DNA of 64,000 nucleotides from Branchiostoma floridae (GCF_000003815.2 NC_049997.1:6619134-6683133); one strand, 5' to 3'; counted from the stretch's first letter, positions 1 through 12,600 are shown. The notes: a model not told the origin generated them from the letters alone. Program-made: numbers and translations.

Positions 1-73
1 AAAAGACAAAAAAAGATAGTAATAATTTAGTGGGGCGGAAAAATAAACGCGATTCAACCTCTGCTTGGAGAGT
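1..73. repeat. partial MITE end
   Basis: The stretch ending at base 73 carries the terminal motif CTCTGCTTGGAGAGT. The same motif closes the palindromic MITE at 26568-26712, so the window opens inside another copy of that short inverted-repeat family. Only one end is in the window. Confidence 0.5.
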
Positions 74-139
74 ACCGTTTTCTTCATCTCGAGACATGAA
101 GAAAAGTCGGTACGAAATAGAAAGCCAGACAGAAACATA

Positions 140-317
140 TACAGTAGAAGCCGTTTAATTGCACACCTCATTTGCCAGCATATTTTGTGCAATTATCCGG
201 GTGGTGCAACAATGTAAAGTTATCCAGCTGCACCGCACCACCAAGGGCTTTGGGAATTCCGTGCAATTAATAGAAGTGTGCGATAAACTGTTGTGCAATT
301 AACTGGCTTCTACTGTA
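140..317. mobile_element. MITE, 178 bp, TA-flanked
   Basis: Terminal inverted repeats start TACAGTAGAAGCC and end GGCTTCTACTGTA, with TTAATTGCAC just inside. There is no coding capacity. A second copy lies at 15241-15417 in the opposite orientation. The outer TA on both sides fits a TA target duplication, as in Tc1/mariner-type MITEs; the superfamily is an inference. Confidence 0.85.
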
Positions 318-1009
318 CTTACATGTAATGTACATTTTGTATATTTGTTTTTACATGATGAACCTGCTGTTTCCATACTACATTACGTCTACATGTAACT
401 ACAACAAAATATAGATTCATATATAGTCGCTTCATCTTCTTGACGTTGGCTTCCTGCTGTTTTCTATTTTTGTCATGCGTTCTGTCAAGCATTCAAATGA
501 CTGTTTGCAGGATAAACAGCATATTGCAGCAGACTTTGCCTTATTTACTGTCAGAATGATTTAGTACAATGAATAAGGAATTCCTCAAACTATGGCTGCC
601 TATTCATTGTAAGTCTTAAAACTTTTGCCTTGGTTTTAGTTTTGCAATGACTCATAATTTCTCAGAATTTTTTCAGCCCGATTTTAAAGCACATTAAAAA
701 TGTCACTTTCTCTCCTACCATAATGGCATAAAATAAAACTTCTGTGAAAGTTACGCAAAATTTTTTCAGTAATACTAATAGTGACATTTATTTTGATCGA
801 TTTGACAAGGAATATTAAAACTTAACCTAACATTAACATGCGTCTGCTTAGGATATCAAGATTTCTTGGACAAAAGTATTTGAAAACTCAAGGCTTTTGT
901 AAACTTAAATATAGTTGAACCATTACTAGTTGTGCCAAGCCAGAAATGTGTCATGCCATGCTCGAGTTATTTTTTTTGACGTTTGCTCCTGACTCGTGCT
1001 GACATTTTT
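318..1009. other. AT-rich intergenic stretch, nothing recognised
   Basis: I see no open frame, RNA gene or clear repeat here. Confidence 0.5.
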
Positions 1010-1288
1010 GTCAAGTCAAAGTCAAGTCAAAGTTTATTGCACAACATTTGTAAAACGGGTACAATGTATGGCAAACTTAGCAAACGTTATATTGTACAGA
1101 CAACTAGCAATATGCTAGTAGTAGAATTAACCTAACAAAGTAACAATAGGTTATGCAATGTTCTATTGCTAATAACATGAAAACATACTACACTCAGGCA
1201 GTATTTTATACAAACAATATGACTGAGAGGAGACATAGCGAGGATCTTATTATCTAGTATATACATTACTATGACAATGTATACAAAA

Positions 1289-3617
1289 TTAAGTTGAAAT
1301 CATGAGGTTCCTTTTCTGCATTGATGTGTATATGTATTGGCCTACGTAAACGGAAACAGTGTCGGGACATGACATAAGTACATGAAATAACTCTCTGTTT
1401 GTCTTAGGTAATGATTTGTTCTTTATCGTCTGCATTAAGGTAGGATTTCAGGGTGGCTGAGGAGTTTTGGGGGGTGTTTTTGGTCTTCAAAAATTACCAT
1501 CTTAGATAATGTATGGACCTTGATTTTTTCTAAGGTAGTACCCTAACGCATAAAGATAATTTATGCAAATTGGTATGATGTCACAATGACGTCATCAACT
1601 ACTTTTAGGCCACGCCCATTTTTAGAAAAAAAAGCCTAAAAAGCCTAAATTTTGACTTGTATTTTGTCTGTTATTATTGAAACTTTTCAGAAATGTGCAT
1701 AATAGTGATTTGAATAGATCTGTGCGTGGATTTTATCATACCTTGTCATGCTGATTTTTTATTAATTTTTTTCCTGAAATTTTAATTACCCCTTATGCTA
1801 ACAGCATTTGGGAGCACTAAATAGCATTGTTTTGCGTCGGGAGCGCACGAAGTTTTTCCTTACAGGGTAAATTTCATAATAAAACTAATTTTACACATTT
1901 TCGATGAACAGTTTTTCAAAAATTAGGCCGTAAAAATCAAGTTGTTGTGGTAGTAGTGACGTAATCCACTTTTACAGGTTGTAAAAAGACCAAAGTGATG
2001 TTTTTGAGGTCAAATTTGAATTCAGCATGTGCCAAAACCCCTGTATACTAATTTTTTTTCTTGTATCTTCAAGGATAGGGAAAATATGGTGATTTTGCAT
2101 ATTTAATTAGTGGACTCTGATTTTATTACCCCTGGAACTCAATTATTCAGGATTATTCATCGTTTCTGAACTAGATGTATAAATTTCAGGACAATAATTC
2201 AAATCAACATATTATAAAACCCCTGTACACCAATTTTTTCCTTGTATCTTGTATGAGTACAGAGATATTGTAATCTTGCATATTTAATTAGCTGATCAAG
2301 AGAAATTATGCATAATTTTCAGGCCTTTCAATGGCCATAACTCTCTAACGGTATGTCCGATTTTGTTGAAATAAAAACCATTCTATTTGTTTTACTAAGA
2401 CCTATCCAATGATATCAAGTTTTAAAAGTTATGATGAGTTTGAAATTTTTGCGTAATCTTAGACAGCTACTTTGACCTTGAATTTTGACAGACAAAAAGG
2501 AACATTTGATGGGAAAGTATGTTAGATTATGAAAATAGAATTACATAGAAAATAACATTGATAGTTATTTTTTGGAAAATATCATTTTGAAATTTTGTTC
2601 AGCCACCCTGAGATACTACCTTAATTTAGCTCTTTCTTCTATGTAAGTTGGACATTCTATCATGAAGTGGTATTCATCTTCTACGCCTTCTTTGCATGTT
2701 GGACATAGTCTCTGGCTCGCTGGGACATTATTGTGTCGGCCCTTTTCAATTTCTAACCGATGTGCAGCAATTCTGAGTTTTGTTGTATTGGCTACGAAAG
2801 ATTTGTTTTGGACCGAAAGCAAGTATTTCTCAATATGAAATTCAGATTTTATTTTTGAATATGTTTCGAGTTTACTGAAACTTTTGATTTTTTGTCGCCA
2901 GCTGGATAGAAACTCGTCTTTAAGGCGCTCCTTGAACATGTTTCCAAAGTAGTTGGCGCTTATGTTGGGGTTCAGCCAAATATTTTGGAACCCGTGTCTA
3001 CAGAGTGTATCTCGTACATGTATAACCCAGTCTTGTTCTAGTCTTACAGCGTCATTATATGCTTTTTTCACTATTCTGTCATTCGAATGGCTGTTCAATC
3101 TTATCCAATATCTAACCAGTTGAGTCTGTGTATCTATGTATAGCGGAAACATGCCCAATTCTCCCCTTACTGCAGCGTTAACTGAACTTTTGGGGACGCG
3201 GAGAAGTATTTTGCAGAAGTTTAGAAGAACATATTCTAGGTCGGAAACCTCGTAAGAGATTGGAGGTTGAGTTACCGTAATGTTTTGTTTAGCTAATGTA
3301 TTGGAATGATATATCATCTGTAACTTATCATTGTACTTGCTGAGTCGAATTAAAACCGGACGGTTAGATGGTGGTTCAGATTTTTTTCCGACACGAGTAG
3401 CTTTACGGATATTAACATCCGATCCTAGTATCGGAGATATAATGTTGGATAATATTTGTCTTATGTTTTCATTTGGACATTCCGTTATTCCATTAAGGAT
3501 GAGATCCCGTGATTGAACTGTTGTTCCCAGTATCTCGCTGCAATAAAGTAGAATTGGTTTGACTAAACTATTAAATAAAGCAAGTGCTAGTGGAATGGAT
3601 GGGTTGTAGTTTGACAG
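1289..3617 (-). pseudogene. LINE ORF2 C-terminal fragment, interrupted
   Basis: The frame is open on the minus strand from about 3617 down to 2625 and resumes at 1434 to a TAA at 1289-1291 once the nested element and one TTAA copy are removed. Recognisable parts are FNSLVKPILLYCSEILG (RT C-terminal region), YWIRLN, and a terminal CPTCKEG...DEYHFMIECP zinc-finger-like motif typical of CR1/L2-like LINE ORF2 tails. Between about 3522 and 3318 the frame contains a segment that reads like an L1-type ORF1 RNA-binding domain (RVGKKSE...RPVLIRLSKYNDKLQ), which is unexpected inside an ORF2 tail. This is a dead fragment: the endonuclease and RT catalytic core are absent. Confidence 0.65.
1439..2620. 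mobile_element. non-autonomous TTAA-flanked DNA transposon (piggyBac-like), 1182 bp
   Basis: The ends are inverted repeats: GGTAGGATTTCAGGGTGGC on the left, and the right end read on the other strand begins GGTAGTATCTCAGGGTGGC. TTAA flanks both sides (1435-1438 and 2621-2624). Removing the element plus one TTAA restores the surrounding LINE frame, so the borders are exact. There is no transposase. Internally there is a direct repeat of about 75 bp (about 2036-2110 and 2216-2290) and a TGACGTCA motif near 1590. The piggyBac assignment rests only on the TTAA target. Confidence 0.85.
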
Positions 3618-3664
3618 AAGGAGGGATCTGAGTTATGACTCTGAGACTGAGAGGAACTCAGTAC

Positions 3665-4060
3665 TTTCATGTAAACAAACAGTAATGGGTAATCTAAACA
3701 TGACAATCTTTACACTGTAGAGAAGTGTAACACTCAAAAGGAACTGTCAATGTGAAATTCTATGTACATGTACATTTACTATTAATTTTTTTTTAAATTA
3801 AGGCGTTTACTGAAAAATTCACAAATCACATACTAGTAAGGGTTTGGGCTGTCTACCTAAATACTCGTACCTGTTGTTCAGGTACAGGTCCGGACCTACA
3901 TGTAAATGTAAACAAACACTAACACTAGTAAGTAGTAACAGGTAATCTAAACATGACAAAATCTTTATAAAGAAGTGAAAAGTCAAAAGGAACTGTCAAT
4001 GTGAAATTCTATGTACTATTAATATTAATTTTATCATACTTCATAGCCTAAGGCATAAAC
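3665..4060. repeat. tandem duplication, offset about 235 bp
   Basis: Two diverged copies share GTAAACAAACA, GGTAATCTAAACATGACAA and AAAAGGAACTGTCAATGTG (about 3672-3810 and 3905-4060). I see no coding capacity. Confidence 0.7.
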
Positions 4061-5093
4061 TGAAATACTTACCTGTAAAATTGTTTCTAGGTACAGGTTT
4101 GGACCTAAACATCTGTGTACCTGTACTAGTACCTGTACCTAAGCAAATTAAAGCACTATATATAGGTAAATCCTGGATCAATGATCATCATGATGATAAT
4201 CTTACGGTTGAAAGTAAATTATACTAAATAAGAAAACTCGGAAAGAAATTGTTTTGAGATTCAAATATGCAATTCCAGATACAAAGATGAAATTTTATCA
4301 TTTTTTTTTAAATTTATGAAAGACAGTTAGCTACATATTTAAATTACATACAGTGTATACTAATTAAACTTGGTCTAGACCGGTACCTTAAATTTAGTAG
4401 GTACACAGTTCTAGTTAGGGTACATGTGTGCACTGTGCACTTAAGCGGTATGTACGAATAGTTTAGTATTGGTTCAGACATGCCTAATTGCTTTGTGAAA
4501 GGGTTTTTGTGTTTCTCTACAAAGCACAAGTGTACAATGGTCTACTGTGATAGTAGGAACATTGTGAAGGAGAACTCAGGTACATGTACATTGTATGTAG
4601 TGGGCATTAGTGTCTTTCAGGGCAGTTTGTTGTTGCTGTGAAGATTATGTAGTAGTACATGTAACATCTACTTTTTTTCTAGTATTGAACGTTCCTTTTA
4701 CAAATATGAAAGAAGGAAGTAATGCTATTTTGCAAAGTACATCTACATGTATGCGAATCAAGTACGTGTTCCCATTTTCACAAAATGAAGCAAAATTTAA
4801 CAAAACTTTTTGCAAAGGGAACAGTAGCTGAAACTGTGAAAGGGATAGCTTTTCATTTTTGGCAATGCTTGGGTAATTAAATTTAGATAATTAAATTTTG
4901 CTGACTTTCTACTTTGTTTACTAGATGTTTTCTATGTACCCTAACTACGCTAGATTTTTAGTTCAGGTGTATTGATGCACCCATCCCCACAAATGAATTT
5001 CGAGCACTGTAATATGGTGTACTTTGATGTATCTGTCAACTGTCAATGTAACTGTAATCAAAAGTAGACCAAGCTTTGCTGGACATGTATACT
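4061..5093. other. intergenic, nothing recognised
   Basis: Low-complexity AT-rich DNA with frequent GTACATGTA words. The short open frames here have no recognisable domain or splice context. Confidence 0.5.
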
Positions 5094-5416
5094 CAGGGCT
5101 CGAAATAATTTTTCTGCATACCTGCACTGGTGCAGGTAACATTAAAAAACATCTGCACCAGACAAACTTTACCTGCACCACTCTGAATTTAGGAAGTATG
5201 GATCGTAATAAATTTTTTTCTTTTATACTTTATAGGTGGTAACAGTCAATGCAGCTAATAGCAATCCATATACAGCTACATTTTAGGACATTTAATATGT
5301 ATAAAACACAGTACATGGACCAGTGCAGGTTAGGTGCAGGTTGACACCAGAAATACCTGCACAGCTCCAATTTTACCTGCACTAACCTGCATATGTAGGT
5401 GGTATTTCGAGCCCTG
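5094..5416. mobile_element. hAT-like MITE, 323 bp
   Basis: Begins CAGGGCTCGAAATA and ends TATTTCGAGCCCTG. The flanks on both sides read ATACT, a likely target duplication of at least 5 bp. The interior has repeated ACCTGCAC words and no ORF. CAGGG-type ends suggest hAT, but a hAT duplication would be 8 bp, so the superfamily is tentative. Confidence 0.75.
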
Positions 5417-5660
5417 ATACTAGTACCCTTACTACCTGACTGCAGAACAACAACAATTTGTAATAACCACAGGGTAACTGACCAAGATGGTGATCTAAAG
5501 TCCCCCTCCGTCGAACGTTACAAAATGATGCCAAAAGTTAGAATTTGATACAGTTGAGGACATGGCATGGGTGATACCTTTTCAAGGCAAGCAGTCGACA
5601 AGTCGACGTATGCAACAAAGTTGCATCTAAGATCTAATACAGTATCTTTTCTGTGTTCCC

Positions 5661-6458
5661 CAGGATGGATTCCAAGCCACCAGTTTTGCTGCTCTTGTTT
5701 GCGATCATCGGTGCTGCTTCTGCATCAGAGCCCAGTATGGACAGTGCTCCCTCAACTTCACAGCCGGCAAGATCATCAACTTAAGAAAGTCTAATTTGTT
5801 CTTTTTTGTTTTTTTCTAGGATGGATTCCAAGCCACCAGTTCTGCTGCTCTTATTTCTAGTCATCGGCGGTGCCTCTGCATCAGAGCTAGAAGAGTATGG
5901 GCAGTGTTCCCTCAACTTCACAGCCCGCAAGATCATCAACTTGAGAAAATCTAATTTGTCTTTTTTGTTTTTTTCTAGGATGGAATCCAAGCCACCAGTT
6001 TTGCTGCTCTTGTTTGCGATCATTGGCGCTGCTTTGGCATCAGAGCTAGCAGAGTATGGACAGTGTTCCCTCAACTTCACAGCCCGCAAGATCATCAACT
6101 TGAGAAAATCTAATTTGTCTTTTTTGTTTTTTTTTCTAGGATGGATTCCAAGCCACCAGTTTTGCTGCTCTTACTCCTGATCATTGCCACTGCTTCTGCA
6201 TCAGAGCTAGCGCAGTATGGACAGTGCTCCCTCAACTTCACAGCCCGCAAGATCATCAACTTAAGAAAGTCTAATTTGTCTTTTTTGTATTTTTCTAGGA
6301 TGGATTCCAAGCCACCAGTTTTGCTGCTCTTGTTTGCGATCATCGGCGCTGCCTTCGCATCAGAGCTAGCGCAGTATGGACAGTGTTCCCTCAACTTCAC
6401 AGCCCGCAAGATCATCAACTTAAGAAAGTCTAATTTGTCTTCTTTGTTTTTTTCTAGG
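5661..6458 (+). repeat. five upstream tandem copies of the MANSC gene signal-peptide exon
   Basis: Start codons of near-identical copies lie at 5665, 5821, 5980, 6141 and 6300, with the functional copy at 6459 (spacings 156, 159, 161, 159 and 159 bp). Each copy holds an acceptor-like polypyrimidine tract plus CTAG or CCAG immediately before GATGG, a hydrophobic signal sequence (MDSKPPVLLLL...), the first MANSC residues YGQCSLNFTA, and a fused stretch NLRKSNLS. Copy 1 has a 4-nt deletion after SASE and goes out of frame. Copies 2-3 and copies 4-5-6 are mutually in frame. Only copy 6 continues into the rest of the exon and a donor site. The unit appears to run from a TCTAAT word in the upstream intron to AAGAAAG in the exon, which suggests duplication at microhomology. 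Confidence 0.85.
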
Positions 6459-6678
6459 ATGGATTCCAAGCCACCAGTTTTGCTGCTCTTACTTGCGATC
6501 ATCGGTGCTGCCACTGCATCAGAGCTGTCGCAGTATGGGCAGTGTTCCCTCAATTTCACAGACGGCAAGATCATCAACTTAAGAAAGTCCAAGGAGCTAG
6601 GCGGGGCCATCTTCCTGTCCTCCTTCTCCTCGGACAGCCTTGAGGATTGTTCCCACAGCTGCTGTGACGACACTGCAG
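6459..6678 (+). CDS. MANSC1-like: MANSC gene exon 1: signal peptide and first half of MANSC domain
   Basis: The ATG is preceded by TTTTTTTCTAGG. The exon ends GACACTGCAG|GTGAGA in phase 1. It encodes the signal peptide, the first MANSC cysteine (YGQCSLNF), and the LEDCSHSCCDDTA block. This is the only one of the six copies that reaches a splice donor. Confidence 0.85.
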
Positions 6679-9600
6679 GTGAGACCTGTGGATTTTACAA
6701 ATATTAGATATCTCACAGTACGTGTTGTTCACAGAGTGACCTAGTCTCACTAGAGCACTAGACTAGGTCAGAGACTGCGTAGATCTTCTCGGTCCTTACT
6801 TTAGTGCCACTTTGTAAGACTTAGACACATACTAGTACCTACAAATATTAGATATCTCACAGTACATGTTGTTCACAGAGTGACCTAGTCTCACTAGAGC
6901 ACTAGACTAGGTCTGAGACTTGCATAGATCTTCTCGGTCCTTGCTCACTCACTCACTCACTATCCATGGTTAGATTGTACTGCTGCTGGGCTCCCTGACG
7001 CAGGGGTAGGCAGCAGTCGGCCAGTCTTCACACTCCGCTTCCATTTGGCTCTGTCCAGTGGGTCGACCCCTGTCAGGCCGCACTCCTTCAAGTCCCTACT
7101 GACACAGTCCCTCCAGGTTTTTCTAGGTCTACCACGACCTCTGTTGCCAGTCACTTTCAGTTTGGTGATCTTATTAATGCAGTCACTCGATCTTTCAACA
7201 TGCCCAAACCACCTAAGGCGGCGGGCCTGCAGCACTGAAATGATGTCCAGAATACCAAGTTTATCAAGTAAGCTAGATGAAGGGGTCTCATCCCGGGGTT
7301 TGACACCACAAATCCATCTGATCATCGCACGGTCATTGCGGCGCAACCGCTGTAGATCCGAGGTGGTAGGTGCCCAGGTTTCACTCCCATGGAGCATGGC
7401 CGCACGTACACAGGAGTCAAACACCTTGCCACGGGTTTTGAAGGGTAGGTGCCTGGAAGTAAGGATGGGCAGGAGCTTCTTGAATTTACCCCAGGCAACG
7501 CAGGATCTGGTGGTGACTGCAAGCTCACATCCGCCACCAGCACAGAGCATGTCCCCAAGGTAACAGAAGCTGGCTTCCACGTCCAGGACCACTTCATCCA
7601 CTGTGACTTGTGTTGTAGGGCGGCCATCCAGTGGCCTAGCTTCCCCTCGACACCTCGGACATGTGTAGTTCTGAACAGCTAGCAGACTCCCTCTTATGCC
7701 ACAGCATCTCTTGTGGACCCAGAAGTTACAAACTGTACACTGGATGGAGTTAGCACCCACCCCGGAACGGCATACAGCACACGGGAAAGATCCAGTTTCC
7801 TTCAGTTTGTTCAGTCCTTGACCAGAAATCATGATCTTTGTCTTCCCCATGTTAACCCGCAGGCCTTTGCGTTCCATGCCCGACTTCCATGCCTTCAGTC
7901 TAGCGATGCATTCTTCCAGGGTGTCTGCGATGATCACCAGGTCGTCTGCGTACAGGAGCTACCAGGGGACTCCAGTGCGGAATTCACGAGACAGGGCTTC
8001 CAGAACGAGGATGAACAGCAGGGGGCTGAGGACAGACCCCTGGTGAACGCCAACACCAACGCCGAACTCCTCGCTGTACTGTCCGTTCACTCGCACACGG
8101 CTCCTGGCATTTGCGTACATGGCCTGGATCACCCTCACGGCCCACTCCTCAACACCAAGACTTCTCAGTGCCCACCACAGCACCCTTCTGGGAACTCGAT
8201 CGAAGGCCTTCTCCAGATCAACAAAGGCGAAGTACAGAGGTTTGTTTGCGGCTATGAACTTCTCTTGCAGCTGGCGCACAATGAAGATGGCATCGGTGGT
8301 GCCTCTGCCAGGCACAAAGGCAAACTGAAGGTCGTCGATGTTGACCATCTTACGAATAGCTGAGTCCAGCACACGCTCCAGTAACTTCATAACATGGTCG
8401 GTGAGCTTGAGGCCTCTGTAGTTGCCTCGGTCCAGAGCCTCACCTTTCCCCTTGTAGAGACTGAGAATGATGCTCTTCTCCCACTCAACCGGCACAGTTC
8501 CGTTCCTGAAGACCGCTTCAGTCAGTTGTCTAGTCAACTCGATGCCCACCTCGCCAGCTGCCTTTAGCATCTCAGCGTTGATGCCAGAAGGGCCCACAGC
8601 TTTTCCAAACCTCATCTTACTCAGTGCCTTGCTGATCATCTCAGTAGTGACTGGTGGAGCAGGTCCTACAACGGGAGCAGCCTCTGGAAGCTCATCCATT
8701 GGCCAGTCAAACTCCACGTTCAGGAGCCTGTTGTAGTGTTCGACCCAGGCCTTCATCTTATCCTCGTCGTTGAGGTAGAGTTCACCTGCATCGTTCCGAA
8801 CGCACATGTCGCGTACAACATCCTGGTTGGAACGCTCCATCTGTTTGGCAACGCGGTACACATCTGCACCTTGAGGATCGATGACAGCAAAAGTCTCTTT
8901 CTCTGCTGCAGATTTGGCCAGCCAGACAGCGTGCTTTGCAAGGCGTTTGGCTTCATTGTAGGCAGTTTTTGCGACCATTGCTTCCGCAGTTTTACCTTGC
9001 TTCCTAAGGGAGTTGAAGACCTTAAACCGTGCCCTTTTCTTGGACACAGCTTCTTCTACATGGTCATCCCACCACCAGGTCTCAGGTTTCCACAGATGGT
9101 TCTTGGAGTACCCACACACGCTCGCAGCCGCTTCCAAGAGCGGGGTCTTCAACCTTGACCAAAGATCCTCTACCTCCCCACCAGTGCCATCAGTAGTGAC
9201 TGCCTCAACTTTGGATACAAAAGTCTCCCGGAACTCCCTAGCAACAGCGGTGTCACGCAACTTCCAAGTCCGCAGCCGAGGTGTAAACTTGCGCTTACGA
9301 ACTGCAGGGGTGCGTACTACAAAGTCACACACTAACAGCTGGTGCTGTCGAGCACACTCCTCACCGGGGATGACCTTTATGTTGGAGACAGCCTTTCTGA
9401 AACTCTGGCGGAAGAGGATGTAGTCAATCTGGGTCATGTGGTTTCCAGAGGTGTAGGTGACCAAGTGGGACTCCCTCTTGACGAACAAAGTGTTTCCGAT
9501 GAGCAGGTCGTTTGCCACGGCAAATTCCAATATCCTCTCCCCTTCAGTGTTCCGATCACCAAAGCCATGACCGCCATGGACCTCCTCAAACCCCTGAGCG

Positions 9601-12600
9601 TCCTCACCAACATGACCATTCCAGTCTCCGATAGGAAACACGGTCTCAGAGGCAGGTATCTTGGCGATGGTGCTCTGCAGCTGGTCGTAGAAACGCTCTT
9701 TCTCAGCATCCGAGAGTCCGACCTGGGGCGCATAGACGGAGAGGAACTGTTTAAAATATATGTTACATGATCATGAATTGGTGGAATGGTCAAATAAGTA
9801 CTAGTAGGCTGTTTGCCTTGCATTCTGTAGATCTTTGGCAGAGTTCAGTGCTGTCTCCAGGAACCAGGACAGAATATTGCTTTTCTTCCCTTACATCCCC
9901 AAAACCTGAACTTCAAGACATGACACCAATGAAACTGTATTTTTGTAAGCTTGAGTTGGAAGGACAGATAAAACAGCATTAACATAGGCTCCCAAATGAG
10001 GGGGGATAGCAATAATGAATGAATGAATGAAGGCCTTTATTGTACATTCATACCCACTGGGTTTATTACAGGTCACAACAAATGGTACAACATGATATAA
10101 TGATACAATGAATCTACACTACTCAAGAATCGTATTCTACTGCGTACATTCGGCTTCTTCTCGTTTCTTTGTGATATTGAAAATGTAAGAACAGATATGC
10201 TAAATATAAGTAAAGGTTTGTCTAGATTAATAACGAATATAAATTTGTCTATATTACTTAGTTGTATGAAATGGGGGAACATGGATTCTATTAGTTTGTA
10301 GAGTTCAGCTCTCTCTTTCTTGTACAAACTACATTCTACTATAAAATGATGGTCGTCTTCTAACTTATCTAGATTGCAGTATCTACATATTCGTTGTTCT
10401 AGAGGAGTGCGGTTATGTCTTCCGGTTTCGATGTGTAATTTGTGGCAACTGACTCGTAGTTTTGTGACGGCCGTCCTGTGCCAAATATTGTCAATATCCA
10501 GGTATTGTTCTACATTATAAGTGGACTTGAACAGTCTGTAAGACCTCAGTTTGTTTTTAGCGGATCCACCTTTGTTGTCATTGTGTATCTCTCTTAGAAA
10601 AGTTTGAAAATAAATGTCTTTCAGGCGCTGATTGATAGAATTGATAATTTGAGACGAATTTGTATTAATGCAAAACTGGAGACAGTCTTGACTGAGTCAT
10701 AGCAATGACTTTGAAAACGGTAAAACGATACATGTACATGCTGCTTCCTCTGCTTAGCACTTAGCATTGGGGAAACAGTATTTGAGTTAAACACACGGCT
10801 AGCCCCCTTCTGTAGTGATCGCACAAAGCTGTGTGGACCAGGGGCTAGAGAAAAGGAAATGGACATCACCCTATGCACCATCTGGTGAGGAAAGAATTTT
10901 ATTTATTTATTTTTAACATGTATGTTTACAACTTTCATGTCTGTTTTCCAGGCCAGTGCTCCGTTGCTGTGTACCACAATGACAGGAACATGGACAACTG
11001 TTACCACATCAACTGTCCTGATCCCCAGGCCTGTGTGTACCAGGATCTGGCAGGGTACACTCTAGCCATCATCAGCAGGGCTGTACCACAGGCTGAGGCA
11101 CTAGGGGGGACCTCCACAGGTTGGTTTATTGTTTATATTATATAAAATGAACAAGTACTCCCAAAAATTGTTTCATCAGGTTGGTAGAATATAGGATATA
11201 GGAGAATTCTGGTTGTGTAAAAAGAATTCTCCTATATTCTATCAACAAGTACTAATAATAGTGACTAATAAAAAACATGACAGGGTACACTTTAGCCATC
11301 ATCAGCAGGGCCGTACCACAGGCATAGGCACTAGGGGGGACTTCCACAGGTTGGTTTATTGTTTACAACATCAACAAGCATTTTTACAACTATACTTTAA
11401 GTAGAGTTTTAGCCAGCATCTGTCCTTTGATCAAACTTTGATGCTGGAAACAGACAAAACTTTTGCACCTTCTGTCCTCTGTGACGGATAAACATCGGCA
11501 TGCCGTGTCTACCCGCAAAATTTGCCCGTCAAAATAGAAGAAATTTCAGAGGGTCTAGATTTCAAAATTTTCCTGGGGGAGCATGCAACTGCCTTGATCC
11601 CCAAGCCTGTGTGTACCAGGATCTGGCAGGGTACATGCTTGCTATCATCAGCAGGGCTGTACCACAGGCGGAGGTGCTAGGGGGGACCTCCACAGGTTGG
11701 TTTGTTGTTAACAACATCAACAAGCATATTAACAAGTATATTCTAAGCTGGGTTCTAGCCAGCATCTGTCCTTTGACCGAATTTTGGCGCTGGAGACAGA
11801 CAAAACTTTTGCACATTCTGTCCTCTGTGATGGACAAAAATTGGCATGCCGTGCACGTGTCTACCACCAAATTTGCCCCTCAAAATTGAAGAAATGGCAT
11901 TTCACAGGGTTTAGATTTCAAAATTTTCCCGGGGGAGCATGCAACTGCCCAGACCCCCGTCCTGTATGTACCAGGACCTGGCAGGGTACACTCTCGCTAT
12001 CATCAGCAGGGCTGTACCACAGGCGGAGGCACTGGGGGGGACCTCCACAGGTTGGTTTATTGTTTATATTATATAAAATGAACAAGTACTCCCAAAATAG
12101 TTTCATCAGGTTGGTAGAAGATAGGATATAGGAGAATTCTGGTTGTGTAAAAAGAATTCTCCTATATTCTATCAAAAAGTACTTAGTGACTAATAAAAAA
12201 CATGACAGGGTACACGCTAGCTATCATCAGTAGGGCCAGAGGCACTGGGGGGGGGGGGGACTTCCACAGGTTGGTTTATTGTTTATATTATATAAAATGA
12301 ACAAGTACTCCCAAAATAGTTTCATCAGGTTGGTAGAAGATAGGATAGAGGAGAATTCTGGTTGTGTAAAAAGATTTCTCCTATATTCTATCAACAAGTA
12401 CTAGTAATAGTGACTAATAAAAAACATGGCAGGGTACACTCTTGCTATCATCAGCAGGACTGTACCACAGGCAGAGGTGCTAGGGGGGACCTCAACAGGT
12501 TTGTGTATTGTTTATAACATCAACAGGTACTCCCAAAAAGTAGTTTCATCAGGTTGGTAGAATATAGGATATAGGAGAATTCTGGTTCTGTAAAAAGAAT

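Larger units (their letters stand above)
1010..3617 (-). mobile_element. 5'-truncated CR1-like LINE fragment with nested DNA element
   Basis: The minus strand encodes the C-terminal part of a non-LTR reverse transcriptase protein and ends at low coordinates in a short GTCAA-type tandem tail next to a TTTATTGCACAA block. The element is interrupted at 1439-2620 by a TTAA-flanked insertion and is 5'-truncated near 3617. A related 3' fragment is at 10012-10690, and bare 3' ends occur at 33919-34010 and 45853-45945. The LINE clade (CR1/L2-like) is inferred from the C-terminal Cys/His motif. Confidence 0.7.

Noticed and set aside
5781-6673. Minus-strand frames opposite the signal-peptide exon repeats
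   Set aside because: Antisense shadows; the plus strand has start codons, signal sequences and the donor site.
7045-9770. Plus-strand frames of 70-216 codons
   Set aside because: Antisense shadows of the RTE-type reverse transcriptase ORF.
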